Positions 9,430 through 19,551 are shown, counted from the stretch's first letter. The stretch is 21,234 bases of DNA from Fragilaria radians (GCA_900642245.1 CAAAJI010000088.1:77815-99048), one strand, 5' to 3'. Translations and numbers: made by a program. The notes: generated from the sequence alone by a model not told the origin.

Positions 9430-10155
9430 ATGAGTCTCACTATCAAATCGTTAAAAGCTTATTCTGCCGCAATTGCGCGTTGTTCGTTCTCTCGTGCTGC
9501 ATCTACCAGCAGCATTCGTAATGGATCTGAGACATCATTCGACAATGCAGCTCATTGCATTGAATTAGAAGATCGACATGGAGCTCACAATTACCATCCT
9601 TTACCGGTAGTTTTGGCAAGTGGAAAGGGTATGTATGTAGTTCAACTTGTTATTCCCCAAGATAAATGGAACAAGTCACAATATAACGAGAAAAGCACAA
9701 AATGATCTAATATTTCATTCTTCTTTATTCTTTTCTGTCACAGGAACCAAACTTACTGACGTCAATGGCAATACTTACTATGATTTCCTTTCTGCTTATT
9801 CCGCTGTCAATCAAGGTCATTGTCATCCTAAAATTTTGGGAGCTCTTATGGATCAAGCTCAAAAATTGACATTGACATCACGAGCTTTCCATAATGATGC
9901 TTTGGGCCCATATGTTGAGTACATTACGAATTACTTTGGGTATGACCGCGTATTACCTATGAATACAGGTGTAGAGGGTGGAGAAACCGCTATTAAGCTT
10001 GCCCGTCGTTGGGGATATGAGCATAAGAATATTCCTCCGAATAAGGCACGTGTCCTCTTTGCCAATCACAATTTTTGGGGTCGGACACTTGCAGCCATAT
10101 CGTCTTCCAATGATCCCACAGCCTTTCGTGGATTTGGACCCTACATGCCAGGATT
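9430..10155 (+). CDS. OAT: Ornithine aminotransferase, copy 1 (5' part, cut by gap)
   Basis: This PLP enzyme transfers the delta-amino group of ornithine to 2-oxoglutarate, making glutamate semialdehyde and glutamate. Exon 1 is 9430-9628 and exon 2 starts at 9744 and stops at the N run, with a 115-bp GTATGT...ACAG intron. About 200 residues are present, ending at PYMPG; the lysine-bearing half is missing. The N-terminus (MSLTIKSLKAYSAAIARCSF and on) is rich in Ser, Ala and Arg, as in mitochondrial presequences. FLSAYSAVNQGHCHPKI and NTGVEGGETAIKLARRWGY are diagnostic. Compared with copy 2 it differs at residue 4 (T/S), 8 (L/V) and 103 (D/E). The missing end is an assembly break, not a biological truncation. 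Confidence 0.93.
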
Positions 10156-10175
10156 NNNNNNNNNNNNNNNNNNNN
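10156..10175. other. Assembly gap of 20 N
   Basis: Exactly 20 N separate the middle of OAT exon 2 (copy 1) from the middle of CK2 beta exon 1 (copy 2). The size is nominal, so the true distance and even the adjacency of the two sides are unproven. Frames read across it are meaningless. Confidence 0.99.
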
Positions 10176-11101
10176 TGATGATTCAGATGACAGTCATTTG
10201 ACTCAAAATGCCTGTACTTTATATGGACTAATACATGCAAGATACATCATCACAGCGCATGGACTTGATGCAATGTATAATAAGGTAAGCCCAAATTTGG
10301 ATGTTTTTCTTTTCAGTACGATTCCCCGTCGTCGAAGTTTCTGTTTGTTGTTTGAATATGTTTCTGTTGTTGTTCTTCTTCTTGTTATTCTACCCTTTCT
10401 GACACATTTTTTTCATGTGCATCCTGCAGTATGCTGGGAAAGAATTTGGTACATGTCCATTGGTTCAATGTGGAGGTCAACCAGTTCTACCAGTAGGAAT
10501 CAAAGATGAGGTCGGTGCTCACACGGTCAAAATTTATTGTCCCAAGTGTCAATGTATTTATCATCCACCTCCGGTACGGTCTCGAACAAATCATCATGGG
10601 AATGTAGGGTCGGGGGGAAGCATTGGTGTCGATGGAGCATCCTTCGGGACGACATTTCCACACCTATTCCTAATGACCTTTAGCAATTTAGTCCCCGATC
10701 CTCTTCCGGTAGATTCGGCATATATCCCCCGAGTCTTTGGATTTCGGATTCATTCGTCGGCACGACAAGTGCTATCATCATCATCGACGACGACGACTCC
10801 TTCGGTCGTTATGGTCGAAGCTTCAGGACAGCCACCAGTCCACGTGGAAGAGGAGGCTAGTAGAGATAGCCGTTTAAGAAGTATGGAACCCGATGATAGT
10901 GCATCGTTACCAACAACGGTTGCATTAATGTCATCCAAACAGGATGCAGAGGACGTAGCAAGATCTGTATCATCGAGGAATAGTAACCCCAAGCGTACCA
11001 ATCGTACAATGGTTGGTGAGGACGACAAGAATGGGGATTCAAATGAGAATGGGGAGGGTACTGTGAACAAAAGGCGCAAACGAACCGAGATAGAATCTTA
11101 G
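10176..11101 (+). CDS. CSNK2B: Casein kinase 2 regulatory subunit beta, copy 2 (5' end missing in gap)
   Basis: The sequence starts in exon 1 at the acidic loop (codons from 10177, DDSDDS), continues to 10284, and resumes at 10430-11101 after a 145-bp GTAAGC...GCAG intron. About the first 66 residues are lost in the N run. LYGLIHARYI, both zinc-finger cysteine pairs and the Ser/Thr/Asp-rich tail ending in the basic stretch are intact. Exon 2 is the same length as in copy 1 (672 bases) and its 223 residues differ at five places, all in the tail (D/E, P/Q, T/A, L/S, I/M). The intron is 52 bp longer than in copy 1. It is either the second allele or a paralogue. Confidence 0.94.
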
Positions 11102-11540
11102 AAAAATATCTCTCTTTACACTCTTAGAGAAATTAAAACGACATGGAAGGAAGACGATACAATAATTCTTAAAATTTTGTTTTGGTTCAAGGAAATCGCT
11201 AGAGAGTGAAAATAATTATATGCATATCGTAGAGAAGTAGACATAAACGTGAACGGTATTCCATAGTACTATTTCTCCATCGCATTCCGGACGCCACGGT
11301 TTACATTGGATGGGAAATTATTGGAAACCATGATGGAATCAAATTGAACCGAAATCGTAACGGACAAGATGAAATTGGTGCGATAAGGTATAACAAGAAC
11401 TTCTAGGTAGAAAGTAAAAAAGATGAATTTTAACGTAGAGTACGTGAACTCAATCATTTTTTTAAATAGCTCTATTGTGTTCCAAACTTTTCTTCGTCTT
11501 GCCCTTTGTGTTTGCACTTGATAGTTCATGTATCTTTCTT
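11102..11540. other. Convergent 3' spacer between CK2 beta and fumarase, copy 2
   Basis: These 439 bp correspond to 6329-6751 but carry many indels. The part next to CK2 beta and a stretch around 11260-11320 are well conserved, which may reflect 3' UTR or polyadenylation signals. No gene is seen. Confidence 0.6.
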
Positions 11541-12998
11541 CTACATATTCTTCATAGGTCCGATCATATCTTCTGGTACGATCCATTCATCGAATTGTTC
11601 GGCGGTTAGGTATCCACTGGCAATGGCACTTTCCCGGAGAGTACAACCAGACTTGTGTGCATTCTTGGCAATTTTTGATGCCTTGTCATACCCAATGTGT
11701 GGATTGAGTGCTGTCACTAGCATCAGAGACCCATGTAGGAGAGAATGGATCTTCTCATGATTGGCCTCAATTCCCTGTACACACCGTTCGGCGAAGGATT
11801 TTGCTGCATTTCCAATCAGACGTGCCGATTGTAACAAATTGGCTACCATGACGGGTTTGAAGACATTCAATTCAAAGTGTCCCTGTGCACCACCGAATGT
11901 AATCGTGACGTGATTCCCAATCACTTGTGCGCATACCATAGTCATTGCCTCACATTGTGTCGGATTGACCTTCCCCGGCATGATGGAACTACCCGGTTCA
12001 TTTTCCGGTAGGCTAAGTTCACCCAATCCACAACGAGGACCTGAACCTAGGAAACGAATGTCGTTGGCAATCTTATGCAAAGACGTTGCGACTGTATTGA
12101 GTACACCGGATATTTCGACAAGAGAATCGTGAGCCGCAAGGGCTTCAAATTTGTTACTAGCCGTAACGAAGGGATATCGGTCTGGACCCATCTCCTCAGC
12201 AATGGCAGCTGCTATCGCAACATCATACCCCTGAGTAGTATTCAATCCTGTCCCCACGGCTGTCCCACCCAATGCCAATCGATACAAGCATGGTAGGGAA
12301 CGTTCAATTCTTGAGATGGCATACTCAACTTGAGTTGTGTAACCACTGAATTCTTGACCAAGCGTCAATGGAGTCGCATCCTGACAATGTGTCCGACCAA
12401 TTTTAATAATCGACTGAAATTCGGATTCCTTGTTCTGAAGAGCACCTAGGAGTACCTTTAGGCCAGGAATCGTACATTCTGTAATTACTTTTGTAACCGC
12501 AATGTGCATCGCAGTCGGGAAGGAATCATTACTTGATTGTCCCATATTTACATGATCATTAGGATGAACAAGACGAGTTTTACCAAGTGTCCCACCCAAA
12601 ATCATGGTAGCACGATTGGCCAAAACTTCATTGACATTCATATTCGTTTGTGTCCCTGATCCTGTCTGGAACGTTACGAGTGGAAATTGAGCATCATGAT
12701 ACCCATCCAAAACTTCTGTCGCAGCTTGTGCGATAGCATTGGCAATTGTCATATCCATCTGCCCTATTTTGGCATGGTAGACTGCACAAACCTTCTTGAC
12801 AAGTACCATCCCATATACGACTGGAAGGGGCATCTTGGATTCGGTACCACCCAATGGGAAATTTTCTAAAGATCGTTGTGTTTGTGCACCCCATAAACAT
12901 CCCGGTGCAATCGTCAATTCACCAAAAGTATCTGATTCCTGACGAGAGGGAAGAGCCGCAACAGCATTGAATATTATTTCCTTTTGGGAGGTGGACAT
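11541..12998 (-). CDS. FUM: Fumarate hydratase, class II, copy 2
   Basis: This is a single exon of 485 residues with the same reaction and motifs as copy 1: GQSSNDSFPTAMHIA, GRTHCQDATPLTLGQEF and GSSIMPGKVNP are all unchanged. It differs from copy 1 at nine residues: 3 (I/T), 52 (A/T), 65 (A/V), 221 (S/T), 272 (S/P), 397 (D/N), 400 (T/K), 450 (T/S) and 477 (E/D). None falls in a catalytic motif, so both copies should be active. Most nucleotide differences are silent, which argues that both have been under purifying selection. It lies between convergent CK2 beta and divergent OAT, exactly as in copy 1. Confidence 0.97.
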   Translation of the reverse strand: MSTSQKEIIFNAVAALPSRQESDTFGELTIAPGCLWGAQTQRSLENFPLGGTESKMPLPVVYGMVLVKKVCAVYHAKIGQMDMTIANAIAQAATEVLDGYHDAQFPLVTFQTGSGTQTNMNVNEVLANRATMILGGTLGKTRLVHPNDHVNMGQSSNDSFPTAMHIAVTKVITECTIPGLKVLLGALQNKESEFQSIIKIGRTHCQDATPLTLGQEFSGYTTQVEYAISRIERSLPCLYRLALGGTAVGTGLNTTQGYDVAIAAAIAEEMGPDRYPFVTASNKFEALAAHDSLVEISGVLNTVATSLHKIANDIRFLGSGPRCGLGELSLPENEPGSSIMPGKVNPTQCEAMTMVCAQVIGNHVTITFGGAQGHFELNVFKPVMVANLLQSARLIGNAAKSFAERCVQGIEANHEKIHSLLHGSLMLVTALNPHIGYDKASKIAKNAHKSGCTLRESAIASGYLTAEQFDEWIVPEDMIGPMKNM

Positions 12999-13853
12999 TT
13001 CGTTATTTATAATTGTTGAAATTTAAAAAGTTTCAAACAATGGTTGGAAAAATGAATGCAAGTGCAAGAAAACACCTCCAAGTTCACCTGCGTAGCATGA
13101 CGAAAAAAACTACGTGGTATACTCCGATTACTTGCTTTTCCTTTCACCTCCTTTTTTTATGCATTTTTAGTTAATTCCATACAGACAGACAACAAAATGA
13201 AAAAGGTAAAAAACAAAAATGAGAAAGGGGGCAAACACTAGGCATGTGGTAACAAAAAGAGATCTGTTTGATTTATGGTAAATGTCATTCGAAGAATGAA
13301 ATTCTTCGGATCGATGATTTAACGTCATAAAATTGCAGGGCTCTGTAAATGTGAATATAGTATATACCATGCATTGCCGCTTGACTAGCGTTTCCTAGAT
13401 TAGAACCATCTACTTATTCCTTGACTCATTTGGATTGAAGTGAAATCCAGTAGATGAAAAGTGCGAAGCAGAGAATAGTTTGCCTTGATGGTGAAATTAT
13501 TAAATTTCTTGAAGTGAATACATCAAATTAATTCTTTCCTGAACTAGATACTTTGCTGTATTGATACTTGGATTATCAAAATTTCGGATAAGCAGTCAGT
13601 CAACAGGAAAGAAATCAATAAGGTCAAGTGATATCATCAACCTTGTGCTACCAATAAATAGTAGAATGTGATAGAATAATTAATCCATTGATTTTTGACA
13701 AGATATTATTGTAACCTTCACATATGCTCTCATTGAAAGCATTGCAGCCTTTAGTGTGAATAAACAATCCTTGAAGTTGTGACTATCAATTCTTTTTTCA
13801 TCCAAACTTTACTGGGCTGAACAAGTATTGTTTTGAGCCTGCGAATGTTCTAA

Positions 13854-13926
13854 ATGGGTGCTGAGCCCTCCACTGCAGATTCAGATTCTTCACCGTATGA
13901 CATTTTGAATCCCGTGTTACATAGTA
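13854..13926 (+). promoter_or_regulatory. Strongly conserved block upstream of OAT, copy 2
   Basis: This is the partner of 9191-9263, with two mismatches in 73 bases next to a poorly conserved left flank. Confidence 0.45.
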
Positions 13927-13967
13927 TGGTGGTAGTACTGGTTAGGAAGTAAGTAAGTGGAAATTTT

Positions 13968-14002
13968 TGACGTGATAACTTTTGCGTCTTTCTCCTACGT
14001 CA
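13968..14002 (+). promoter_or_regulatory. Inverted TGACGT / ACGTCA pair upstream of OAT, copy 2
   Basis: TGACGT at 13968-13973 and ACGTCA at 13997-14002 have the same spacing as in copy 1, although the leader between them and the start codon has indels. The conserved pair and spacing support, but do not prove, a regulatory role. Confidence 0.4.
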
Positions 14003-14074
14003 ACTCCAATCCTATCCACGCCTGGAGAAAACACACAACAAACCGAACGTCGTGCAATAAAACGGAAAGGAAGG

Positions 14075-15599
14075 ATGAGTCTCTCTATCAAATCGGTAAA
14101 AGCTTATTCTGCCGCAATTGCGCGTTGTTCGTTCTCTCGTGCTGCATCTACCAGCAGCATTCGTAATGGATCTGAGACATCATTCGACAACGCAGCTCAT
14201 TGCATTGAATTAGAAGATCGACATGGAGCTCACAATTACCATCCTTTACCGGTAGTTTTGGCAAGTGGAAAGGGTATGTATATAGTTCAACTTGTTGTCC
14301 CCCAAGGAAAAAGGAACAATTAACAGTGTAAGGAGAAAAGCACAAAAGTGATCTAATATTTCATTCTTCTTTATTTTTTTCTGTCACAGGAACCAAACTT
14401 ACGGACGTCAATGGCAATACTTACTATGATTTCCTTTCTGCTTATTCCGCTGTGAATCAAGGTCATTGTCATCCTAAAATTTTGGGAGCTCTTATGGAAC
14501 AGGCTCAAAAATTGACGTTGACATCAAGAGCTTTCCATAATGATGCCTTGGGCCCATATGTTGAGTACATTACGAATTACTTTGGGTATGACCGCGTATT
14601 ACCCATGAATACAGGTGTGGAGGGTGGAGAAACCGCTATTAAGCTTGCCCGTCGTTGGGGATATGAGCATAAGAATATTCCTCCGAATAAGGCACGTGTC
14701 CTCTTTGCCAATCACAATTTTTGGGGTCGGACACTTGCAGCCATATCCTCCTCCAATGATCCCACAGCCTTTCGTGGATTTGGACCCTACATGCCAGGGT
14801 TTTCTCATGTTCCATTTAACGATGTGGGAAGTTTAGAAATGGCATTGGAACAAGATGCAGAGAATATCTGTGCCTTCATGGTCGAACCTATTCAGGGTGA
14901 GGCAGGCGTTGTAGTCCCAACAGATGGGTATTTGAAGAAGGTTCGAGAACTTTGTACCAAGCACAATGTACTGCTGATTGCTGATGAAGTTCAAACTGGA
15001 TTGGGTCGCACGGGATATGAACTTGCCGTGCAATATGATGGTTGTAAACCAGATATTGTGGTTCTCGGAAAGGTACGTTGTTTCATTTTGAATGCCTTGT
15101 TGTATGATTAGAAGTACATCTGAATTTTGGCGACTAGGCCCTTTCAGGTGGAGTGCTACCTGTGTCGGCAGTGCTGGCATCAGACGAAGTTATGCTGACA
15201 TTGCAGCCAGGCGAACACGGATCGACGTATGGTGGCAATCCTCTGGCATGTCAAGTTGCCATGGCGGCTTTGGAAGTTTTGCGAGAGGAAAATTTGTGTC
15301 AGAATGCCACTGAACGTGGAGAACAATTGCGCGATGGTTTGAATCGACTTGTACCCAATACTGTCATTGAAAAGGTTCGGGGACGAGGCTTACTCAACGC
15401 AATTGTGATTAATGAACCCAAGGGAGCCTATGGGGATGCCGGAAAAGCCATGGAACTTTGTATCCAAATGATGGAGAATGGGCTATTGGCCAAGCCAACG
15501 CATGGGAATATCATTCGATTTGCACCGCCATTAACCATTACAGAACATGAAGTGGATGAATGTCTTGGTATTATTGAAAAGAGTTTGAGGCAAGTTTGA
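14075..15599 (+). CDS. OAT: Ornithine aminotransferase, mitochondrial, copy 2 (complete)
   Basis: Exons 14075-14273, 14390-15072 and 15138-15599 have introns of 116 and 65 bp with GT-AG ends and encode 447 residues, a normal length. Residues 1-30 look like a mitochondrial presequence. FLSAYSAVNQGH, NTGVEGGETAIKLARRWGY, the aromatic pair F177-W178, EPIQGEAGV (E235), LIADEVQTGLGRTGYE (D265, Q268), the PLP lysine K294 in LGK/ALSGG, GSTYGGNP and NIIRFAPPL are all present. These correspond to the human residues F177, E230, D263, Q266, K292 and R413. The second intron splits the gene right after the PLP-lysine codon. The chosen ATG is the one conserved in copy 1; the frame upstream of it is open but shifted by indels in the other copy. 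The product links ornithine from the urea cycle to proline and glutamate. Confidence 0.96.
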
Positions 15600-16263
15600 A
15601 GGGTGAGTTTGTTAGTAAGCAAGTAGAGACGTTGCTTTGACAGAGGAAGGTTAATTATCAATGATAAGAAATTCCTGGTCGAATTTGACTGAAAAAATCA
15701 ACAGCAAAGTACATTTAGTTACGTTACAATACTATGTATGTTATAGATTTGAATCTATTTAAGATTGCTTTCGATATTATGTCAATCATGCGTGAAACGC
15801 GTTGACAAAGAGTATAGCATGACAACTATCATCTCTTTATAAATGACTTTTCCGCTTAGAGATCAAGTTATTTTCGATGTTATCGAATATAATGACAATA
15901 AAGGAACAATACTGTCACCAAACATAGTTGATACTGGTGAATTCTCCTGTATCAAAGGTCTGAATTGAAATATGAGAATGAAGTAACAGAGAGAAAACAC
16001 AGGAGATTAGTTAGGCTACGAGGCGTTACAATCCAAATTGAAGCTCAGTGAACAAGGTGAAGCCCAGATGGTTTGCAATTAGGAAAGGTGTAAGTTGACT
16101 GCTCTAAACTATTGAGAAGAAGTAAAGTGATTGGTGATAATGCTTAGTGACTGGAAATTGTAAGGTTGGCAGCATACACCCTTCTTTGATTTGATACCTT
16201 AGAACAGCATTCGCTTTTCACAGAATTATTAAATGGGTCTAATTTTTGACTTATTCAAAATGA
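15600..16263. other. Intergenic region downstream of OAT
   Basis: This AT-rich stretch carries the OAT 3' UTR. A 42-codon open frame starting at 15843 is the only tidy one and resembles nothing known. No gene is supported. Confidence 0.55.
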
Positions 16264-16692
16264 AGGTGCAATCGTGTAGTAGGCAAATATAAAGACCCAA
16301 GGAAGGGGAATGTCAAGATATTGGATAATGGGTTTTTGTGTAGAGAGGTTTCAATATCAACATCAAAGTTGTATATGTCAATTTTCGACAAATTGGAAAC
16401 GTGTGAATATAAACCACTTGGCAAGACTGAACAGAGAGGGGCAATTATGCTCTGCAATGGAGAAACAAGATTTCGGGTGAAAGTTTGAATAATTGTGTTA
16501 GTTCTATTACAGGGGAAAGTTCTTGTGGAGTCAAATGCTCTGGTTGCTGATGACTTGGCTAACGACAGTGTGTTGAAATGCCATCCCATTATCCAGTTAT
16601 CCTGGTTTGATGGTGCAGTGAGAGTGAATGAAAAAAACATGAGAAATTATAGAACAATGAAAACTGTGACGAGAACACAATTCAAATTATAG
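16264..16692 (+). other. Protein-like patch, possible decayed exon of unknown family
   Basis: This frame runs 143 codons with a single TGA at 16486-16488. That is unusual in such AT-rich DNA, where a stop is expected about every 15 codons. The residues look protein-like in places (for example KYKDPRKGNVKILDNGF and LVESNALVADDLANDSVL) but match no family I recognise. CTATTACAG before 16510 would be a fair splice acceptor, so a short intron covering the TGA is possible. The opposite strand is also open at 16251-16640, so the coding strand is uncertain. A gene relic or chance are both plausible. Confidence 0.25.
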
Positions 16693-16699
16693 GAATTAG

Positions 16700-16882
16700 C
16701 TCAATTTTGTACTTACAATACGCTTTAAGAGGATTTTAACAGAACTCTTGCTTGATTTGCTACATCCAGGAATACCAGTTGTGTCAAACGTCTTCACTAT
16801 GGAGATGAATGGAATAGGAGTGATTTATTACTACGAAGGATTCAAGCCAACTGAGGATACAACGAAGCCTCTCATAGTGTGA
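16700..16882 (+). other. Short open fragment without start codon
   Basis: These 60 codons, bounded by TAG and TGA, include LLLDLLHPGIPVVSNVF and GIGVIYYYEGFKPTEDTT. It lies 7 bases past the previous patch in another frame. It could belong to the same decayed gene. No family is recognised. Confidence 0.18.
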
Positions 16883-19347
16883 TCAGAGAGCTTTATAATG
16901 GGATTACACGGTGTATATTATGATGTAATCTAGATTGCCACTAAAATGGACCTTGTAGTCAAATCTAGTTAAGAGTTAGAGTGCAACCTGACTCAATTAA
17001 TCTGCACCACAGCCATGAATAAGAAATACTTTTTCGCACGTATAACACATACTTTCCAATATCCATTAAAAGTTTTCTGCAAGTATATCCGAAGTGGTAA
17101 AAGATATGTAATAGACAATGGCATGGTTACTGTTTGCGAATAGTTGAGTAAAAACAAGAATTATCTATAGTGCCCATGTTTACTTGCGTCAACAGGAAGA
17201 GCCACTATATATATATATATGTAGCCTATTAAACATGTTTTTGACTGATAATAGATCATATCCAAATATCACTGTTTTTGTAGAATTCTATCTTTTGAAA
17301 CAGAAAGTGCGAAATGATCACAGAGTTTGAGATTCCGAAGATGACTATTTTGTTAGTACGATATTGCAAAAACCTGTTTTCAGATATTTGAATAAAAGCA
17401 ATCTCCTAATAACAAATAGATCTCGGCCTAGTTGGCATATCGTTGTGGAAGTACAATAAACGCTGTATTTTTCTTGTGAGATTACACAAAAGCAATAGGA
17501 AAATCGAATTTCTCATACTCTGCAAATACAGTGGTATTTACTTCCAATTTTACTTAGATGCTGAAACTTAGTGCTTCAAATATAACCATTTCGGATATTG
17601 CATATGCCATTACAATTTGTGCTACACGTGCAACTGTCCTTCATTGAGAAAAAAACTAGAAATCAGCTTTTAAATCCTCGGGTTCACAAAACATCATTAA
17701 TATTTTCAAGATTGAATAAAGATTCGGTATAACTGTACAAAGCGCCACGGGTTGGATACTAATTTCCCCACCACGCCTCTGCCAAATTCATTCCCAGGCA
17801 CATATTTGAACCTTAAGGTCACTCTCTGAATCTTGCAGCTTAATTATCCATCAAGATAGCTTTCCTAGCAATTTGGTTCGTGGTTAAATATTTTTATTTT
17901 GTATTGTGGTTTCGTTTTCCTTTGCTTCAAATTGAGGACATGTCCTTCAATCTCCATGCTTCCATTGAATGATTCATGTAATCTTCTCTGACTGTATGTG
18001 TTCTGTTGTTTTCATAGACATAGTTCGTGGTGCAGACAGAAAAACGCGCCATCTTTTGCCTTCTTTTGTGTTAACCTTGAAAATATGTGTAGCTATCATT
18101 TGACTTTTGAAGTAAGCGTTAAATTTCTATTCTGTAAATAGTCAATTGTTAACTGTAAAATCCTACTCAAGTATCCTACAAATGTTTTCTGCAAATGTTC
18201 ATAAGTGATAAAGATGAATCCAATTGAACATATTGTAAGAGTGGAATCGTTGTCTCTTCCTTACATGGAAGGGGCTTTGAGCGTACAGAACAACTTCATC
18301 GGTTCAGGTCGTAAAAGACTTTGTTGCTTGATTCCATTAACTATTTTTCCTACTCCAATGTACGAATGCAAAAGTTTGTCCAGAACAGAGGAAGCACTTG
18401 TTGCGATGAAAATTGTGAAGCCGGATTGAGCTGAGCGGACACTACAATACAGCAGTAGTCACAAGTTCACAAGTGAATAGATCGATGTCATTCTTAGAAA
18501 CCTATGGAATCTAGAAAGTAAAGGAAGAGCAATGAACTATGTTCTAGAAAATAATTCTATAGCTTACAATTTCATAACGAGGATTAATTATAATTAAACA
18601 GTAGATCGCTAAAGCTTCCTAACATACTTCGAAGTATAATAGTGGAGGCGAGGATCAAAGACAAATTAGAGACATTAGGAAAATTGAAATTGCTTAAGTC
18701 AGGATTATTTTAATGCTTTTTTAATTGGTAGTTTTATTGTCATCCCTTTGGTACAAGTTACTGAAACAAACTTTAATTATTTTATCAAGTGAAGAGACAA
18801 CTTCGCAAAATTTCATCAATATCTTCCACCTGAATTTTTTTGATAGAATTGTAACTCTTATGTTGTCCACATTGATTTATACCAATTTTTACATCTCCTT
18901 AGAGTTTCAAGAAGATGTGGGATAAACTATACTTTTTTTACTTCTTCACATAATGTATCGATTTCACCCTAAGGACTTCAGAGTGCTACCCATTGAATAC
19001 GATTTCCATGAAAACAGAGCTTCTGAATCCAATACTATATGTCTTGTGGTATTCTTCCCTTCATTCTTGTCATTAAGAAAGTTACTGTCACTGAAGGCTT
19101 CAGCAATTTATTCTCCACTATGTGCCCCCATACTGGAGCAAATTGAGTTTCTGAAGGTATTCAACATTTCTCCGTCAAAATGAGTTTGTCCATTAGAGAA
19201 AGATCAACGATATTTCTTTTTATATTATAAGTAATAATTCATTTTTACCCTTTATGAGCTTGAACATGGCGCCTCTAGATGCAGTCTATTTCCTTTTTAG
19301 TGCAGCTTAAGCGCTTCAATTTTGGATTAAGTGTATATCTTACACTT
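16883..19347. other. Intergenic AT-rich region
   Basis: No convincing gene is seen in these 2.5 kb. Open frames at 18214-18429, 18725-18925 and 18953-19183 (all +) are short, lack recognised motifs and have no paralogue in the window. No tRNA-like A/B boxes were noticed. Confidence 0.5.
17206..17220. repeat. Short (TA)n microsatellite
   Basis: An uninterrupted TA dinucleotide run of 15 bases lies in otherwise unique AT-rich DNA. Confidence 0.8.
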
Positions 19348-19551
19348 TCAAGTCAGATCGTACTTTCCTCTTAGTTTCCTCTTTCGAATAACTTTCAAAG
19401 ATTTCGGATTTTTCAACACGTGAACACAGCGAGAATTCGGGCATACCATACTCATTGCTCCTGTGTCACCAATCCATACACGCATGTTCCAATCTTCTAG
19501 AAAATCTGTTTTTGCCTTGTGACTAGAATATGGTATTTGTAGTAGGCTCAT
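19348..19551 (-). pseudogene. Possible copia-type aspartic protease relic
   Basis: A 67-codon minus-strand frame contains DWNMRVWIGDTGAMSMV. A hydrophobic run ending in W-I-G-D-T-G-A is the active-site signature of Ty1/copia proteases, in which WIxDTGA or WIxDSGA is followed by a small polar stretch. The rest (NSRCVHVLKNPKSLKVIRK) is only loosely similar. No zinc knuckle was found upstream and no integrase downstream, so at most a small, old fragment remains. The orientation is opposite to the element at the left edge. Chance resemblance cannot be ruled out. Confidence 0.35.

Larger units (their letters stand above)
5456..10155 (+). repeat. Duplicated block, copy 1 (CK2 beta - fumarase - OAT)
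   Basis: These 4.7 kb align collinearly with 10177-14801. Exons match at roughly 97 percent (about 21 mismatches over 672 bases of CK2 beta exon 2, counted by eye). Introns and spacers differ by many substitutions and by indels of up to about 180 bp. The block is interrupted at its right end by the N run. It may be one allele of a heterozygous region or one unit of a tandem duplication. Confidence 0.93.
12999..14074. promoter_or_regulatory. Divergent promoter spacer between fumarase and OAT, copy 2
   Basis: This is the 1,076-bp counterpart of 8210-9429, shorter mainly because the roughly 178-bp middle segment is absent. It has a small unmatched stretch of its own near 13780-13850. The last 220 bases before OAT are closely conserved. 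No gene is seen. Confidence 0.6.
10177..14801 (+). repeat. Duplicated block, copy 2 (CK2 beta - fumarase - OAT)
   Basis: This is the partner of 5456-10155, 4,625 bp long against 4,700 bp. Gene order, orientation, exon lengths and splice sites are the same. All reading frames are intact up to the block edges, so both copies appear to be under protein-level constraint. Confidence 0.93.

Noticed and set aside
9978..10240. Open frames running through the N run
   Set aside because: They cross undetermined bases between two unrelated contig ends, so the reading frame is arbitrary.
10415..10429. ATG just before CK2 beta exon 2 in copy 2 that keeps the frame open into the exon
   Set aside because: It lies inside the intron, directly before the GCAG acceptor. 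The same splice is needed in copy 1, where exon 1 is complete.
13982..14323. Upstream in-frame ATG giving OAT copy 2 a 31-residue N-terminal extension
   Set aside because: Indels in copy 1 break the corresponding frame, and the extension is not presequence-like. The ATG at 14075, shared by both copies, is preferred.
18214..18429. 71-codon open frame beginning MNPIEHIVRVES
   Set aside because: It is short, has no recognised motif, no homologue in the window and no splice partner. It is kept only as part of the intergenic description.
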